From positions 1,187,589-1,251,588 of the forward strand of contig NZ_LMDS01000004.1 in the NCBI RefSeq assembly GCF_001425865.1: DNA of 64,000 nucleotides. The letters run 5' to 3'. Each line of letters starts with the position of its first letter. Position 1 is the stretch's first letter. The notes under the pieces are model-generated. The model was not told the DNA's origin. It saw only the letters and a program-made list of their open reading frames with translations, and ran no database searches. Below, piece after piece: positions 17,553-25,542 of the stretch. This DNA is from Rhizobacter sp. Root404 (GTDB taxonomy: Bacteria; Pseudomonadota; Gammaproteobacteria; Burkholderiales; Burkholderiaceae_C). The position numbers and the translations under genes are program-made.

Positions 17553-18189
17553 AGGTCTAACCGGCGGCTTCGCGACCGTACGCCCGGGAACGAGGCAAGT
17601 CGACGTGCTTCCCGTTTCCATGGCGCCCGAGTTTTGCGGACCAAGCGCGTAACGCGCTTGCGACCTCCCGTGCTGAGATTCCTTCGACCTGCGTCTTGCA
17701 CGCCTTCACATGCTTTCGGCAGCCCGGGCAGGCTCCACGCCCAGTCCGCGTCTACCCGACCCTACCGATTCGTGTGAAGGCCTACAGAAAAGTGATCCCG
17801 CCAGGTTTGGTGTGAAGGTCGAGACGAATCAATCGCCTAGACCATCCGCGTGCGGCAATTGGACTTAACTGGGCAGGGAACGTACATAGGCACTCATTGC
17901 CCGAGACCGCAGATGCTGTACGCGTCGCCGCCTCTTGCGGCCACGACCTTATCGGGTTGACGAGTTTTTCGACGCCCTAGCGGAGGATTTCAGACGAAGG
18001 CAAGGAGCGCCTGCGCTTCGGTCGAAGCGCTTCGCTAGCTGATGAGATGGCTGCTGTCAAATGCGGAATCTGGATGTGAGCAGCGAACTTCCCACCTCAG
18101 ACTAGCTTGGCGAACGGCTGAGTTCGGTCCCCGGGACTGAAGGCGGCGTACCGCCTCGATATCCGTGGACCTTTACTAAGCTGTCTTTA
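17553..18189. other. Intergenic region after the putative cargo
   Basis: About 640 nt without a supportable gene. It holds a perfect hairpin AAGCGCG-TAA-CGCGCTT (17643-17659) without a T-run and an imperfect palindrome at 18123-18141. The right end of the Tn7-like element may lie here, but no repeat of the 8820-8861 sequence was found. Confidence 0.45.
18123..18141. promoter_or_regulatory. 19-nt palindrome upstream of the NarL-type regulator
   Basis: TTCGGTCCC-C-GGGACTGAA matches itself at 8 of 9 arm positions. It lies about 50-65 nt before the GTG at 18190, suitable for an operator of that gene. Confidence 0.35.
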
Positions 18190-18996
18190 GTGCAAAAGCT
18201 TGCCGAATTTACAAGGGATAGGATCCCAGGGTTCCAATCCCCACCCCTTCCGCGCTGCCTTCTTTCGACCAACCCGACGAAGCACGTGTCGCCGGCCTCG
18301 AAACCCTCTGCTCGCGAGAGCGCGGTTGGCAGCAAGCCTCCCTTGCATGTGTTGCTGGTCGAGGGTCATACGCTGTTCCGGGAAGGTTTAAAGCACCTTT
18401 TATTTAACCTGCGGCCGGGAACCACGGTCTTGCAGGCGACTAGCGTTAGTGAAGCGGCAGAAGTCCTCCTCGGCACTTCACCAATCGATCTGGTTTTTTT
18501 AGACCTCCAGCGCCACGGCCCAAATGGAATGCAGACGCTGGTTGCTATGCGTGCGGTGGCGCGCAACTTGCCAATCGTTGTGATCTCCGGAAGCGAGGAC
18601 ACGTCGACTGTGCAAGACGCGATGGCGAGCGGCGCAATGGGGCTGGTCGCAACCTCAGAAGGACCCGATCAAATGCTGGCGGCCCTTGAGAGTGCGGTAG
18701 CTGGCCACTTTCATCAACCGGTTCGCGCGCAGACTCCCTCAACTGGTACTCCAGCACAAGGCAATTCCGTTCTCGAGCGTCTCGGTCTTACCGGTAGACG
18801 CGCCCAGGTCTTCGTGCTCCTGGCCCGAGGTAAATCGACGAAAGCGATCGCCCGTGAACTGGGCATCTCAGACACAACCGTCAAGACCCACATTCAAGCT
18901 GTCTATGACGCATTGAACGTTCACAGCCGCACAGAGGCAGTTTACAAGTTGGCGCGGCACGGATGGCTATGGAACGAAGCGCAGGAACCAAAGTGA
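18190..18996 (+). CDS. NarL/FixJ-type response regulator with degenerate receiver
   Basis: Up to 268 residues. The receiver begins at about residue 52 (LHVLLVEGH), so the true start may be a TTG or GTG near 18340-18350 rather than the GTG at 18190. The phospho-acceptor Asp105 is kept (VFLDLQRHGPNG). The acidic pair reads Glu58-Gly59 instead of Asp-Asp, and the conserved Lys is Thr155 (GLVATSEGP). Phosphorylation-independent action is therefore likely. The C-terminal GerE helix-turn-helix is intact: LTGRRAQVFVLLARGKSTKA, then ISDTTVKTHIQAVYDAL. No sensor kinase gene is adjacent. It is the second GerE-type regulator in the window and an alternative candidate for the exoprotein promoter module. 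Confidence 0.82.
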   Translation: MQKLAEFTRDRIPGFQSPPLPRCLLSTNPTKHVSPASKPSARESAVGSKPPLHVLLVEGHTLFREGLKHLLFNLRPGTTVLQATSVSEAAEVLLGTSPIDLVFLDLQRHGPNGMQTLVAMRAVARNLPIVVISGSEDTSTVQDAMASGAMGLVATSEGPDQMLAALESAVAGHFHQPVRAQTPSTGTPAQGNSVLERLGLTGRRAQVFVLLARGKSTKAIARELGISDTTVKTHIQAVYDALNVHSRTEAVYKLARHGWLWNEAQEPK

Positions 18997-19113
18997 ATTG
19001 AGCCTGAGCTAGCAGTTTCCTTCAGCATTCTCAAATAGTGGCGAGCGCGCCGCTTCCTGGCCGTCAATGGCATGCAGTTTGCTAAGGACGGGAGGTATAC
19101 CACCGCATCCACG

Positions 19114-19596
19114 ATGAGCTCAAGACCAGCTGGGCGCCGCACCCCCCGCGAAGCGCTATATCGCATTGAGATACGTCCAAGCGCTGTTCATGGCCTCGGA
19201 GCTTTTGCGACTGGACGCCTTGTGAAAGGCGACTTGGTGGGCGACTACGAAGGGCGCAGGTACTCCAAGACATGCCCACGACCGGATTGGGACGGGCTAA
19301 ATACATATCTTTTTGCACTGTCCGACGGCACTTTTATTGACGGCAGTGACGGCGGCAATGCCACTCGTCACATCAACCATAGCTGTAACCCGAACGTGAT
19401 TGCGATGGAGCAGCCGAGCTGCAACGGGGACTTGTCTGTCCGCATCTATGCGGTCGAGGAACTGGATCCCGGGCAGGAACTGTTCTTAGATTATTCGCTC
19501 GACGTAGCCGGCGAAGACGAATCGTGCTATCCATGCCATTGCGGACAGCAGAACTGCCGGGGCACGCTGGCTGGAAGATCAAACGAGAGCAGTTAG
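19114..19596 (+). CDS. SET-domain protein-lysine methyltransferase
   Basis: 160 residues from ATG 19114; an upstream ATG at 19072 would add 14 residues and has no clear ribosome-binding site. SET-domain enzymes methylate lysine side chains using S-adenosylmethionine. Visible are HGLGAFATGRLVKGD (SET-N), GNATRHINHSCNPN (cofactor site and pseudoknot), ELFLDYSLD, and a post-SET zinc motif CYPCHCGQQNCRGTL. This small bacterial type is widespread in Burkholderiales; targets in bacteria are mostly unknown. It stands alone on the plus strand. Confidence 0.85.
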   Translation: MSSRPAGRRTPREALYRIEIRPSAVHGLGAFATGRLVKGDLVGDYEGRRYSKTCPRPDWDGLNTYLFALSDGTFIDGSDGGNATRHINHSCNPNVIAMEQPSCNGDLSVRIYAVEELDPGQELFLDYSLDVAGEDESCYPCHCGQQNCRGTLAGRSNESS

Positions 19597-19687
19597 CCCG
19601 ATGGTTCTGGGCAGTGCTGGCGGCCTCGCTGCCAATGCGATTTCCACGCGTCAGAGCATTCCAATTGGTTCGACGGTCAGCTGCGAG

Positions 19688-20458
19688 CTATCCTGAAACG
19701 TAGACGGGATACGCGCGCTTTGCGCGCTCGACGTTTTCTAGATCGAGTTCCACGGTCACAACGGGCATGCCCGGGCCCGTCTGCGCGATCAGTTCGCCGT
19801 CGGGATCGAACACGAATCCTTCGCCCCCAAACTGACTCTGGAGATCTGGACCAGCCACAGTACCAGTACGGTTTGAGCTAGCCACATAGCAGCCCGACAC
19901 GATCGCGGCCATCGCGCCTGCTGCACGCCACTTCGTGTTCAAGCTGCCCGTTGCGCGCGGCACTAAGAGCAAGTTCGCTCCGAGCCTGCCGTAGTGTCGT
20001 GCCCATTCGGTAAACATAAGCTCAGTGCAGACCAGTGCGCCGATCCGCAAATCGCCGAAGCCTACGAGGTCGAAACCTTCCCGGCTAGGGGCGAACCAGT
20101 CCTGTTCCAGCCAGCCGGTCTCCTGCGGAAAATATTGCTTGTGGTGGACCGCCGTGTACGTCCCATTCGCAACCAGGAACGCCTCGTTCGAGAGTTTGTG
20201 CTGGCCCTTTACCGGCTTGGATCCGAAGCTGGCACATGACAGTCCAAGCAACTGCTCGACCAGGTCATCATGCGCTTCGAGGAACGATTGTTCGGCCTCC
20301 GCGTTGGGAGGCTTGTGAGTCGCAAGCCACTTTCCGAGCGGCATCTCGTTCAGCAAGAGGATATCTGGCGCGAGCTTACTAACCTGTTCTAGAAACGTGA
20401 GCCAATGCGAAGAGCCCGTCACAAGACCATCCGGAAGTTCACAGACTGCAATCTTCAT
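19688..20458 (-). CDS. Carbon-nitrogen hydrolase (nitrilase superfamily)
   Basis: 256 residues. The Glu-Lys-Cys triad of the nitrilase/amidase superfamily is visible: Glu in LLLNEMPLG, Lys in HHKQYFPQE and Cys in GALVCTELMF. Such enzymes cleave amides, carbamoyl groups or nitriles through a cysteine thioester. The substrate is unknown. The start lies 33 nt after the stop of the upstream SDR gene in the same direction, so the two are probably one operon, perhaps acting in the breakdown of a cyclic or hydroxylated amide compound (inference). Confidence 0.87.
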   Translation of the reverse strand: MKIAVCELPDGLVTGSSHWLTFLEQVSKLAPDILLLNEMPLGKWLATHKPPNAEAEQSFLEAHDDLVEQLLGLSCASFGSKPVKGQHKLSNEAFLVANGTYTAVHHKQYFPQETGWLEQDWFAPSREGFDLVGFGDLRIGALVCTELMFTEWARHYGRLGANLLLVPRATGSLNTKWRAAGAMAAIVSGCYVASSNRTGTVAGPDLQSQFGGEGFVFDPDGELIAQTGPGMPVVTVELDLENVERAKRAYPVYVSG

Positions 20459-20491
20459 AGGTGGGCGAAGCGGGCGTATCGACTCGCCGGC

Positions 20492-21313
20492 CTACTCGAA
20501 CAATGCTCGGGTTGCCTGCCTGCCAGCTTTCACCTCGCTCGCTCGAATCCCTCCAATAGCCCCGCCGTCAACAACCAGGTCAGTGCCATTCACGAACGAG
20601 GATTCGTCGCTCGCTAAAAAGACGGCCGCATTCGCGATGTCCTCAGGCACCCCTGCGCGGGGTACGGCCTGCATCTTCGCGAGCATGGACTTCATTTTCT
20701 CCGCGCTCTCCTCGGCCGCCGACCCCTCCAGGCCGTAGGCCTTACCGAAGATTCCTGTCGCGATTCCGCCGGGCGAGATGGAGTTCACTCGGACGTTGTC
20801 CTCACCAAGCTCGAGTCCTGCGCAACGACTGAGGTGGATGAGCGCTGCCTTCGCCGCCGAGTACCCCAATGTTCCCGCGTAACCAGCGCGATGACCCGCG
20901 ATGGAGGCAATGTTGATGATGCTGCCGCTACGCTGGGCGCGCATTGCGGGGGCCGCATATTTCATGTGCGCCATCGCACCTCGGACATGTACGGCAAACG
21001 TCCGGTCGAAGTCCTCCAAGGAGACAGTCTCCAAGCGAGCGCCGCTTGTAGCTCCTCCCGCGTTGTTAACCAGCACATCAATTCGTCCGCCAGTTGCCCT
21101 AGCTTGGGCAACCGTGCGTGCGGCGTCCGCCTCTAGTGCGGCATCAGCCTCGATGTAGACGCCTCCGGTCGCACGTGCCACATCCGCCCCAACGTCTACG
21201 CGTCGTCCACTGAAAAAGACCGACGCTCCTTCTTCGATGAATCGCTCAACCATTCGGCGGCCAATCCCACTCGTGCCGCCAGTGATTACTGCTATTTTTC
21301 CTCTGAGTCTCAT
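20492..21313 (-). CDS. Short-chain dehydrogenase/reductase (SDR)
   Basis: 273 residues. A classical SDR: the NAD(P)-binding motif TGGTSGIG at residues 11-18, NNAGG, a catalytic Ser in IINIASIAG, and YSAAK with the Tyr and Lys. The sequence SGRR after the second strand suggests a basic residue that favours NADPH, but this is not decisive. It is the first gene of a pair with the nitrilase-like hydrolase. Substrate unknown. Confidence 0.9.
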   Translation of the reverse strand: MRLRGKIAVITGGTSGIGRRMVERFIEEGASVFFSGRRVDVGADVARATGGVYIEADAALEADAARTVAQARATGGRIDVLVNNAGGATSGARLETVSLEDFDRTFAVHVRGAMAHMKYAAPAMRAQRSGSIINIASIAGHRAGYAGTLGYSAAKAALIHLSRCAGLELGEDNVRVNSISPGGIATGIFGKAYGLEGSAAEESAEKMKSMLAKMQAVPRAGVPEDIANAAVFLASDESSFVNGTDLVVDGGAIGGIRASEVKAGRQATRALFE

Positions 21314-21399
21314 TTTCGGCGTCAGTTCTTAAGTCACGCGAGTTCGGCAAAGTTAGCCTGTTCGGCCAAGCAAGATGTCGCTGTCATGCAAGCCGCTGA

Positions 21400-22470
21400 T
21401 TAGTCGATCGTTGAGATTTTTATGTAGTTTGGAAAGACAGCCAGTGCTCCTGGCGTGCCATAAGTCGACGTCACCGACGTGAAACTCGCGAAATAAACAA
21501 GAGCGATGTATTCACCTCCGGTTGAGGTCTCAATATATCCACAATTGTTGTGATTCCAGAGTCTTTGAGGGGCGGGCTCACCGGCAGGCGTTGTCGTAGC
21601 TGGGATCACCGGGTTATAGCTGCTGAGCCAGCCACCGTCAGCATAAAAGTTGTATTCGGGGTACACCCTTTTGACGGCGGCATTCAGCAAGAGCTCTGAT
21701 ACTGCACCGACGCCATAGTTGACGTTGAAGCAGGCCTCGAATCGCCTAAGTGAAGACACCGTCGGAAGCTTCACCATTGCAAGCAGGATTTCGCCGTCAC
21801 CGGTGTAGGGGCTGCGATATCCAAAGCCCCAGTCAGAGCCGTCTGTGTGGGTTGTCAGCCCACTCGGGTTTACGAACGCGGATATCTTGTTGGTACTTTT
21901 GACGAGCTGAAATTCATTGCCTGAGGAACTCCACTGCGAACTATTCGCGATAAACCAGAGTCGAGGAGCGACAGAAGCCCCGGCAGGTCCTTGGGGCCCG
22001 ACCGCTCCCGCCAAACCAATGGGGCCTTGCGCCCCCTGCGGACCAGTAGATCCCGCGGGTCCCATGGGCCCTACCGGGCCAGGAGCGCCCGGCATGCCCG
22101 CGGGCCCCATCGGGCCTATGCCTCCGGCTAAACCGGTCGGCCCCGCGGCTCCCGTGGGTCCGGACGGGCCGGCCGGTCCGGCCGGACCCGTTGCTCCGGG
22201 CGCGTTCAGAACGGCCCAAATGGACGCACTAGCGCCTGGGACCACGTTCTTGCTTGCAAGGATAGCGATGTAGCTAGCGTTGTTGTAGGTCACCACGTTG
22301 CCCGCCGCATAGCTCACGGCAGAACTCCAAGGCCCAAAGAAATTATTGATCGGCGTGCTTCCGACCGGTGCCGACGGCGCCCCGAGGGCTACTTGGTCTG
22401 CAACTAACGCTATAGCCAGCGTCACGGCCCCCAGCAATGGACGCAAGAATGCTTGCTTCGATACCTTCAT
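21400..22470 (-). CDS. Secreted collagen-like protein with carbohydrate-binding-like module
   Basis: 356 residues. A signal peptide ([20 protein letters not shown]) is followed by a short module [20 protein letters not shown], similar to chitin-binding CBM5/12 domains. Then come about 25 uninterrupted Gly-X-Y triplets (about residues 91-165, such as [19 protein letters not shown]), which should form a collagen triple helix. A 190-residue C-terminal globular domain follows, without a family I can name. Such proteins act as surface fibres or adhesins. The gene has a good AGGAGGTGGG ribosome-binding site, and copy 3 of the exoprotein promoter module lies about 68 nt upstream. Confidence 0.85.
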   Translation of the reverse strand: MKVSKQAFLRPLLGAVTLAIALVADQVALGAPSAPVGSTPINNFFGPWSSAVSYAAGNVVTYNNASYIAILASKNVVPGASASIWAVLNAPGATGPAGPAGPSGPTGAAGPTGLAGGIGPMGPAGMPGAPGPVGPMGPAGSTGPQGAQGPIGLAGAVGPQGPAGASVAPRLWFIANSSQWSSSGNEFQLVKSTNKISAFVNPSGLTTHTDGSDWGFGYRSPYTGDGEILLAMVKLPTVSSLRRFEACFNVNYGVGAVSELLLNAAVKRVYPEYNFYADGGWLSSYNPVIPATTTPAGEPAPQRLWNHNNCGYIETSTGGEYIALVYFASFTSVTSTYGTPGALAVFPNYIKISTID

Positions 22471-22528
22471 CCCACCTCCTAGTCCACAAAACTATCCCCG
22501 TAAGTGTTAATCAATGGATAAGAAAAGT

Positions 22529-22548
22529 CGTCATCCATTTGGATGAAC
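22529..22548 (-). promoter_or_regulatory. Exoprotein promoter module, copy 3
   Basis: The perfect 16-nt palindrome TCATCCA-AA-TGGATGA (minus strand, 22546 to 22531) has 7-bp arms and a 2-nt centre. It shares TGGATGACG with copy 2, and ACACT follows at the same offset as in copies 1 and 2. It lies before the collagen-like gene, 61 nt from its ATG at the near edge. Confidence 0.6.
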
Positions 22549-22636
22549 TTGCGCGGCTAACCGCTAGTCGAAAATGTTCATTCGAGGCCGGGTTCGCGGA
22601 CGAGGACCTGAAAATTTCGTGAAAAATTACCACGCC

Positions 22637-23164
22637 ATGAACTTTCGCACTACTCGACTTTCACACGCACTACTGCTCGTTGCAGTGGTATTGCTGAGCC
22701 TAGGGTGGTTCAACGCCCATAAAAGTATTACCGGCGTTCAAGAGCAGTTGACGGCGCGAGACTTGCAGCGAATGGCAATACTTCTCAAGGAGAACGCTGC
22801 GCTGCTCGAAGAGCTGCAAAGCAAAGCCTTTAGCGAGAGTGAGCTCGGAATACTGGACTCTTATCTTCTGAAGATAAGGCGCGACGGCGTCTCTAAGCAT
22901 GCAGAAATGAAGCAGCGGATTGACACTCTGAGCGAAAACAACACGGTCATCGCCACGTTGGCCTCGTCCCACGCCCCCTACGCTAAAGACGAGAACTTTC
23001 GGAGCGAGGCGGACAAGTTTCAGAAGTACGCGGCCGCATGGCGCGACCGCTGGAATTCCGTCATGGCCGTTTTCATGTCCGGTGGGACTTATGCTGGATC
23101 TGCCGTCCCGTTTCCGAGCGGATTCCTTCGAGTGGTTGAGGAAGCACTGCCTTCTCACGGATAA
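22637..23164 (+). CDS. Membrane-anchored protein of unknown function
   Basis: 175 residues from ATG 22637. A single hydrophobic segment (LSHALLLVAVVLLSLGWF) at residues 8-26 is followed by an all-helical periplasmic part rich in Glu, Lys and Leu (LQRMAILLKENAALLEELQS) that may form a coiled coil. This layout resembles sensor or chemoreceptor periplasmic domains but has no cytoplasmic part. The upstream in-frame extension to 22574 has no support. It diverges from the collagen-like gene; a shared promoter region suggests but does not prove a link. Confidence 0.65.
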   Translation: MNFRTTRLSHALLLVAVVLLSLGWFNAHKSITGVQEQLTARDLQRMAILLKENAALLEELQSKAFSESELGILDSYLLKIRRDGVSKHAEMKQRIDTLSENNTVIATLASSHAPYAKDENFRSEADKFQKYAAAWRDRWNSVMAVFMSGGTYAGSAVPFPSGFLRVVEEALPSHG

Positions 23165-23345
23165 AAAGCAGCTCGTCCGCGTATGTATTTACAGGCGTCG
23201 CTGAAGCTGTTCAGAGGCGGAACTGCTGACTCAATGATTCGTCGAGGACGTCAGGCGACCAAGAACTTCATTTCGTTCCGCGGGGCCTCACACCCTCTCA
23301 AAGCCAAGGGGACTCAGCCGGCGCCGAGCCGATGCGTCAATTTAG

Positions 23346-23380
23346 TTGTCATTATCACTACATGCATGTATTGTTAGTGA
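23346..23380 (+). promoter_or_regulatory. chrB promoter and overlapping operator; transcript probably leaderless
   Basis: TTGTCA (23346-23351) and TATTGT (23369-23374) are spaced 17 nt and resemble -35 and -10 boxes. The inverted repeat TCACTA (23355-23360) / TAGTGA (23375-23380) overlaps the -10 box. The expected start of transcription, about 7 nt after the -10 box, falls on the ATG at 23382, so the mRNA would have no 5' leader. ChrB is a known chromate-responsive regulator in its family and is the likely binder. Confidence 0.55.
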
Positions 23381-23381
23381 C

Positions 23382-24356
23382 ATGGCTGTCGCAAATCTGA
23401 GGTGGTTGCTTCTCATTGTTTCCTTGCCGTCGTCTAGCGCGACTGCTCGAATCCGCATCTGGCGGGCGCTTAAAGGACTGGGTTGCATGGCCCTGCGAGA
23501 CGGTGCCTATCTGCTGCCGGCAGGAACCGATAACGCGCATAGGCTCCGAGAACTGGCAGACGAATGCATTCGGGAGGGGGGCAGCGCCTGGCTCATGAAT
23601 GTGGAGGGACAGTCTGCCGAGGACACCGCTGCGTATCGCGAGCTCTTTAACCGCAGCCTGGATTACGCAGATCTCCGCAAGAGCTGGAAAGAGGCCAGCA
23701 AAAGCATCACTTCAATGAGTGCACTCGAACTCACCCGTCTGCAACGCAGGCTGCAGCGCGAGTTCGACGCCACGCGTGCTATAGACTTTTTTCCTGCGGA
23801 ATCGCGGCTGGAAGCAGACACGGCCTGGGGTGAGTTCAACAAGCGCTTGCAAGCCTTGCTGTCTCCCGGCGAACCGCATGAGACCGATGGCGCCATTCCG
23901 TTACTTGATGTCTCGGACTATCAAGGACGAACCTGGGCTACAAGGCGCCATCTGTGGGTAGACCGTGTGGCAAGCGCGTGGCTAATTCGCCGCTTCATAG
24001 ATCACGATGCCCGTTTCCGATGGCTCGCCGACCCATTGGAATGCCCAAAAACCGCGCTGGGCTTCGACTTCGACGGTGCCGCCTTCACCCACGTGGGCAA
24101 CAGAGTGACGTTCGAGACTCTCATGGCGAGCTTCGGCCTGGAAGACGACCCAGCTCTCGCACGCATTGGCGTGATTGTCCATTCGCTGGATCTTGGCGGG
24201 GACTCGGTGCCTGAAGCAAGCGGCTTCGAGGCGATGCTTGCTGGCGCCCGTGAGCGCTTGCCCGACGACGACGCTCTCTTAAGCGAAATAAGCGGGTTAC
24301 TGGATTCGCTCTATATGCACTTCCAGCGCGGTAAGCCGGCCGGGGAAACGACATGA
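23382..24356 (+). CDS. chrB: Chromate resistance protein ChrB
   Basis: 324 residues. The N-terminus WLLLIVSLPSSSATARIRIW, then GLGCMALRDGAYLLP, and the C-terminal half (RHLWVDRVASAWLIRRFIDH, then GFDFDGAAFTHVGNRVTFE) are the marks of ChrB. This protein is needed for chromate-induced expression of chrA and acts as a regulator in Ochrobactrum and Cupriavidus. The chosen ATG at 23382 opens the conserved first strand; the upstream open frame to 23346 crosses the promoter. chrB overlaps chrA by 4 nt (ATGA). The promoter-operator just upstream fits autoregulation. Confidence 0.93.
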   Translation: MAVANLRWLLLIVSLPSSSATARIRIWRALKGLGCMALRDGAYLLPAGTDNAHRLRELADECIREGGSAWLMNVEGQSAEDTAAYRELFNRSLDYADLRKSWKEASKSITSMSALELTRLQRRLQREFDATRAIDFFPAESRLEADTAWGEFNKRLQALLSPGEPHETDGAIPLLDVSDYQGRTWATRRHLWVDRVASAWLIRRFIDHDARFRWLADPLECPKTALGFDFDGAAFTHVGNRVTFETLMASFGLEDDPALARIGVIVHSLDLGGDSVPEASGFEAMLAGARERLPDDDALLSEISGLLDSLYMHFQRGKPAGETT

Positions 24357-25525
24357 GCGACAGTGGCATCCCTAGCTACTCGCTTGGTCAGTTGCTGCGC
24401 TACATGCTCGCACTTGGAACCTGGGGCTTCGGCGGACCAGTCGCGCTCGTAGGGTACATGTACCGTGACTTGGTCGAGCGGCGTCAATGGATCGCCGATG
24501 CGGACTACAAAGAAGGCATCACTCTGGCGCAATTGATGCCTGGACCCCTAGCGGCGCAGCTGGCCATTTATCTCGGGTTCGTTCACTACCGGCTGCTCGG
24601 GGCAACACTCGTAGGCGTCGCATTCGTGCTGCCGTCATTCGTGATCGTTGTCGCCATCGGTGCTGTTTACGTCTCGTTCGGAGGAATTCCGTGGATGCAG
24701 GCGGTTTTCTACGGCGTTGGTGCGTGCGTCATCGGAATCATCGCAATGAGTTCGTGGAAGCTGACCAGGAAAAGCATAGGCTCCGACAAGCTGCTGTGGT
24801 CAATCTATCTCGCAAGCGGCGTTATGACCGTACTGACCCAGTCAGAAAGCGTCTGGCTGTTTGTCGGGGCCGGCCTGGTCGTATGGTGGATACGGGCACG
24901 GCCGACCCGATGGTTCGATGGCCGTCTCCATGCCCTTGGAGGCCCAGCACTGTTTGTCGCGCTAGCGCTCACTGCCCTACCGGACTGGCCGACTCTCGGT
25001 CAGATTGCCGCCTTTTTTACGTACGCCGGGACGTTCGTGTTTGGGAGCGGCTTAGCGATCGTGCCCTTCCTCTATGGAGGCGTCGTGACAGAGCACCATT
25101 GGCTCAACGACCGGCAGTTTCTTGACGCCATAGCAGTAGCCATGATCACTCCAGGACCGGTCGTGATTACGACAGGTTTCATCGGATTTCTAATTGCTGG
25201 ATTCTGGGGAGCATTGGTGGCAGCATTGGCAACCTTTCTCCCGTGCTACATCCTTACCGTGCTACCCGCACCGTACTTCAAGAAGCATGGCAAGCATCCT
25301 GGAATTGTCGCCTTCGTCGATGGCGTAACTGCTGCCGCGGTCGGAGCTTTGACGGGGGCTGTCATCGTGATCGCGCAACGCTCAGTCACCGACTTGATAA
25401 CGGCCGCAATTGCCGTCGGTACCACAGCGCTGCTATGGCAATACAAAAGACTTCCTGAGCCGGTGATTGTCATCATCGCTGCGCTGCTGGGCCTACTTCT
25501 TCATCCGCTCGCGAACCACAGCTAA
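24353..25525 (+). CDS. chrA: Chromate efflux transporter ChrA
   Basis: 390 residues, about the length of long-chain CHR proteins, with two homologous halves. Each half starts with a conserved block: FGGPVALVGYM in the first and FVFGSGLAIVPFLYGGVV in the second. The motifs LAQLMPGPLAAQLAIYLG and AVAMITPGPVVITTGFIGF repeat the pattern. About ten membrane segments are predicted by eye. ChrA exports chromate from the cytoplasm using the proton-motive force. It is coupled to chrB by an ATGA overlap and followed 17 nt later by chrC. Confidence 0.95.
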   Translation: MSDSGIPSYSLGQLLRYMLALGTWGFGGPVALVGYMYRDLVERRQWIADADYKEGITLAQLMPGPLAAQLAIYLGFVHYRLLGATLVGVAFVLPSFVIVVAIGAVYVSFGGIPWMQAVFYGVGACVIGIIAMSSWKLTRKSIGSDKLLWSIYLASGVMTVLTQSESVWLFVGAGLVVWWIRARPTRWFDGRLHALGGPALFVALALTALPDWPTLGQIAAFFTYAGTFVFGSGLAIVPFLYGGVVTEHHWLNDRQFLDAIAVAMITPGPVVITTGFIGFLIAGFWGALVAALATFLPCYILTVLPAPYFKKHGKHPGIVAFVDGVTAAAVGALTGAVIVIAQRSVTDLITAAIAVGTTALLWQYKRLPEPVIVIIAALLGLLLHPLANHS

Positions 25526-25542
25526 ACAGCCGGAGCTCTCCT

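Noticed and set aside
14686..18189. Right end of the Tn7-like element
   Set aside because: I looked for repeats of the 8820-8861 units and for a TGT...ACA border but found none; the end cannot be placed by eye.
18205..18250. tRNA-like 3' half with T-arm-like GGGTTCCAATCCCC near the start of the NarL-type gene
   Set aside because: Only three T-stem pairs form, no acceptor stem partner or anticodon arm can be found on either strand, and the sequence reads through as part of the regulator frame.
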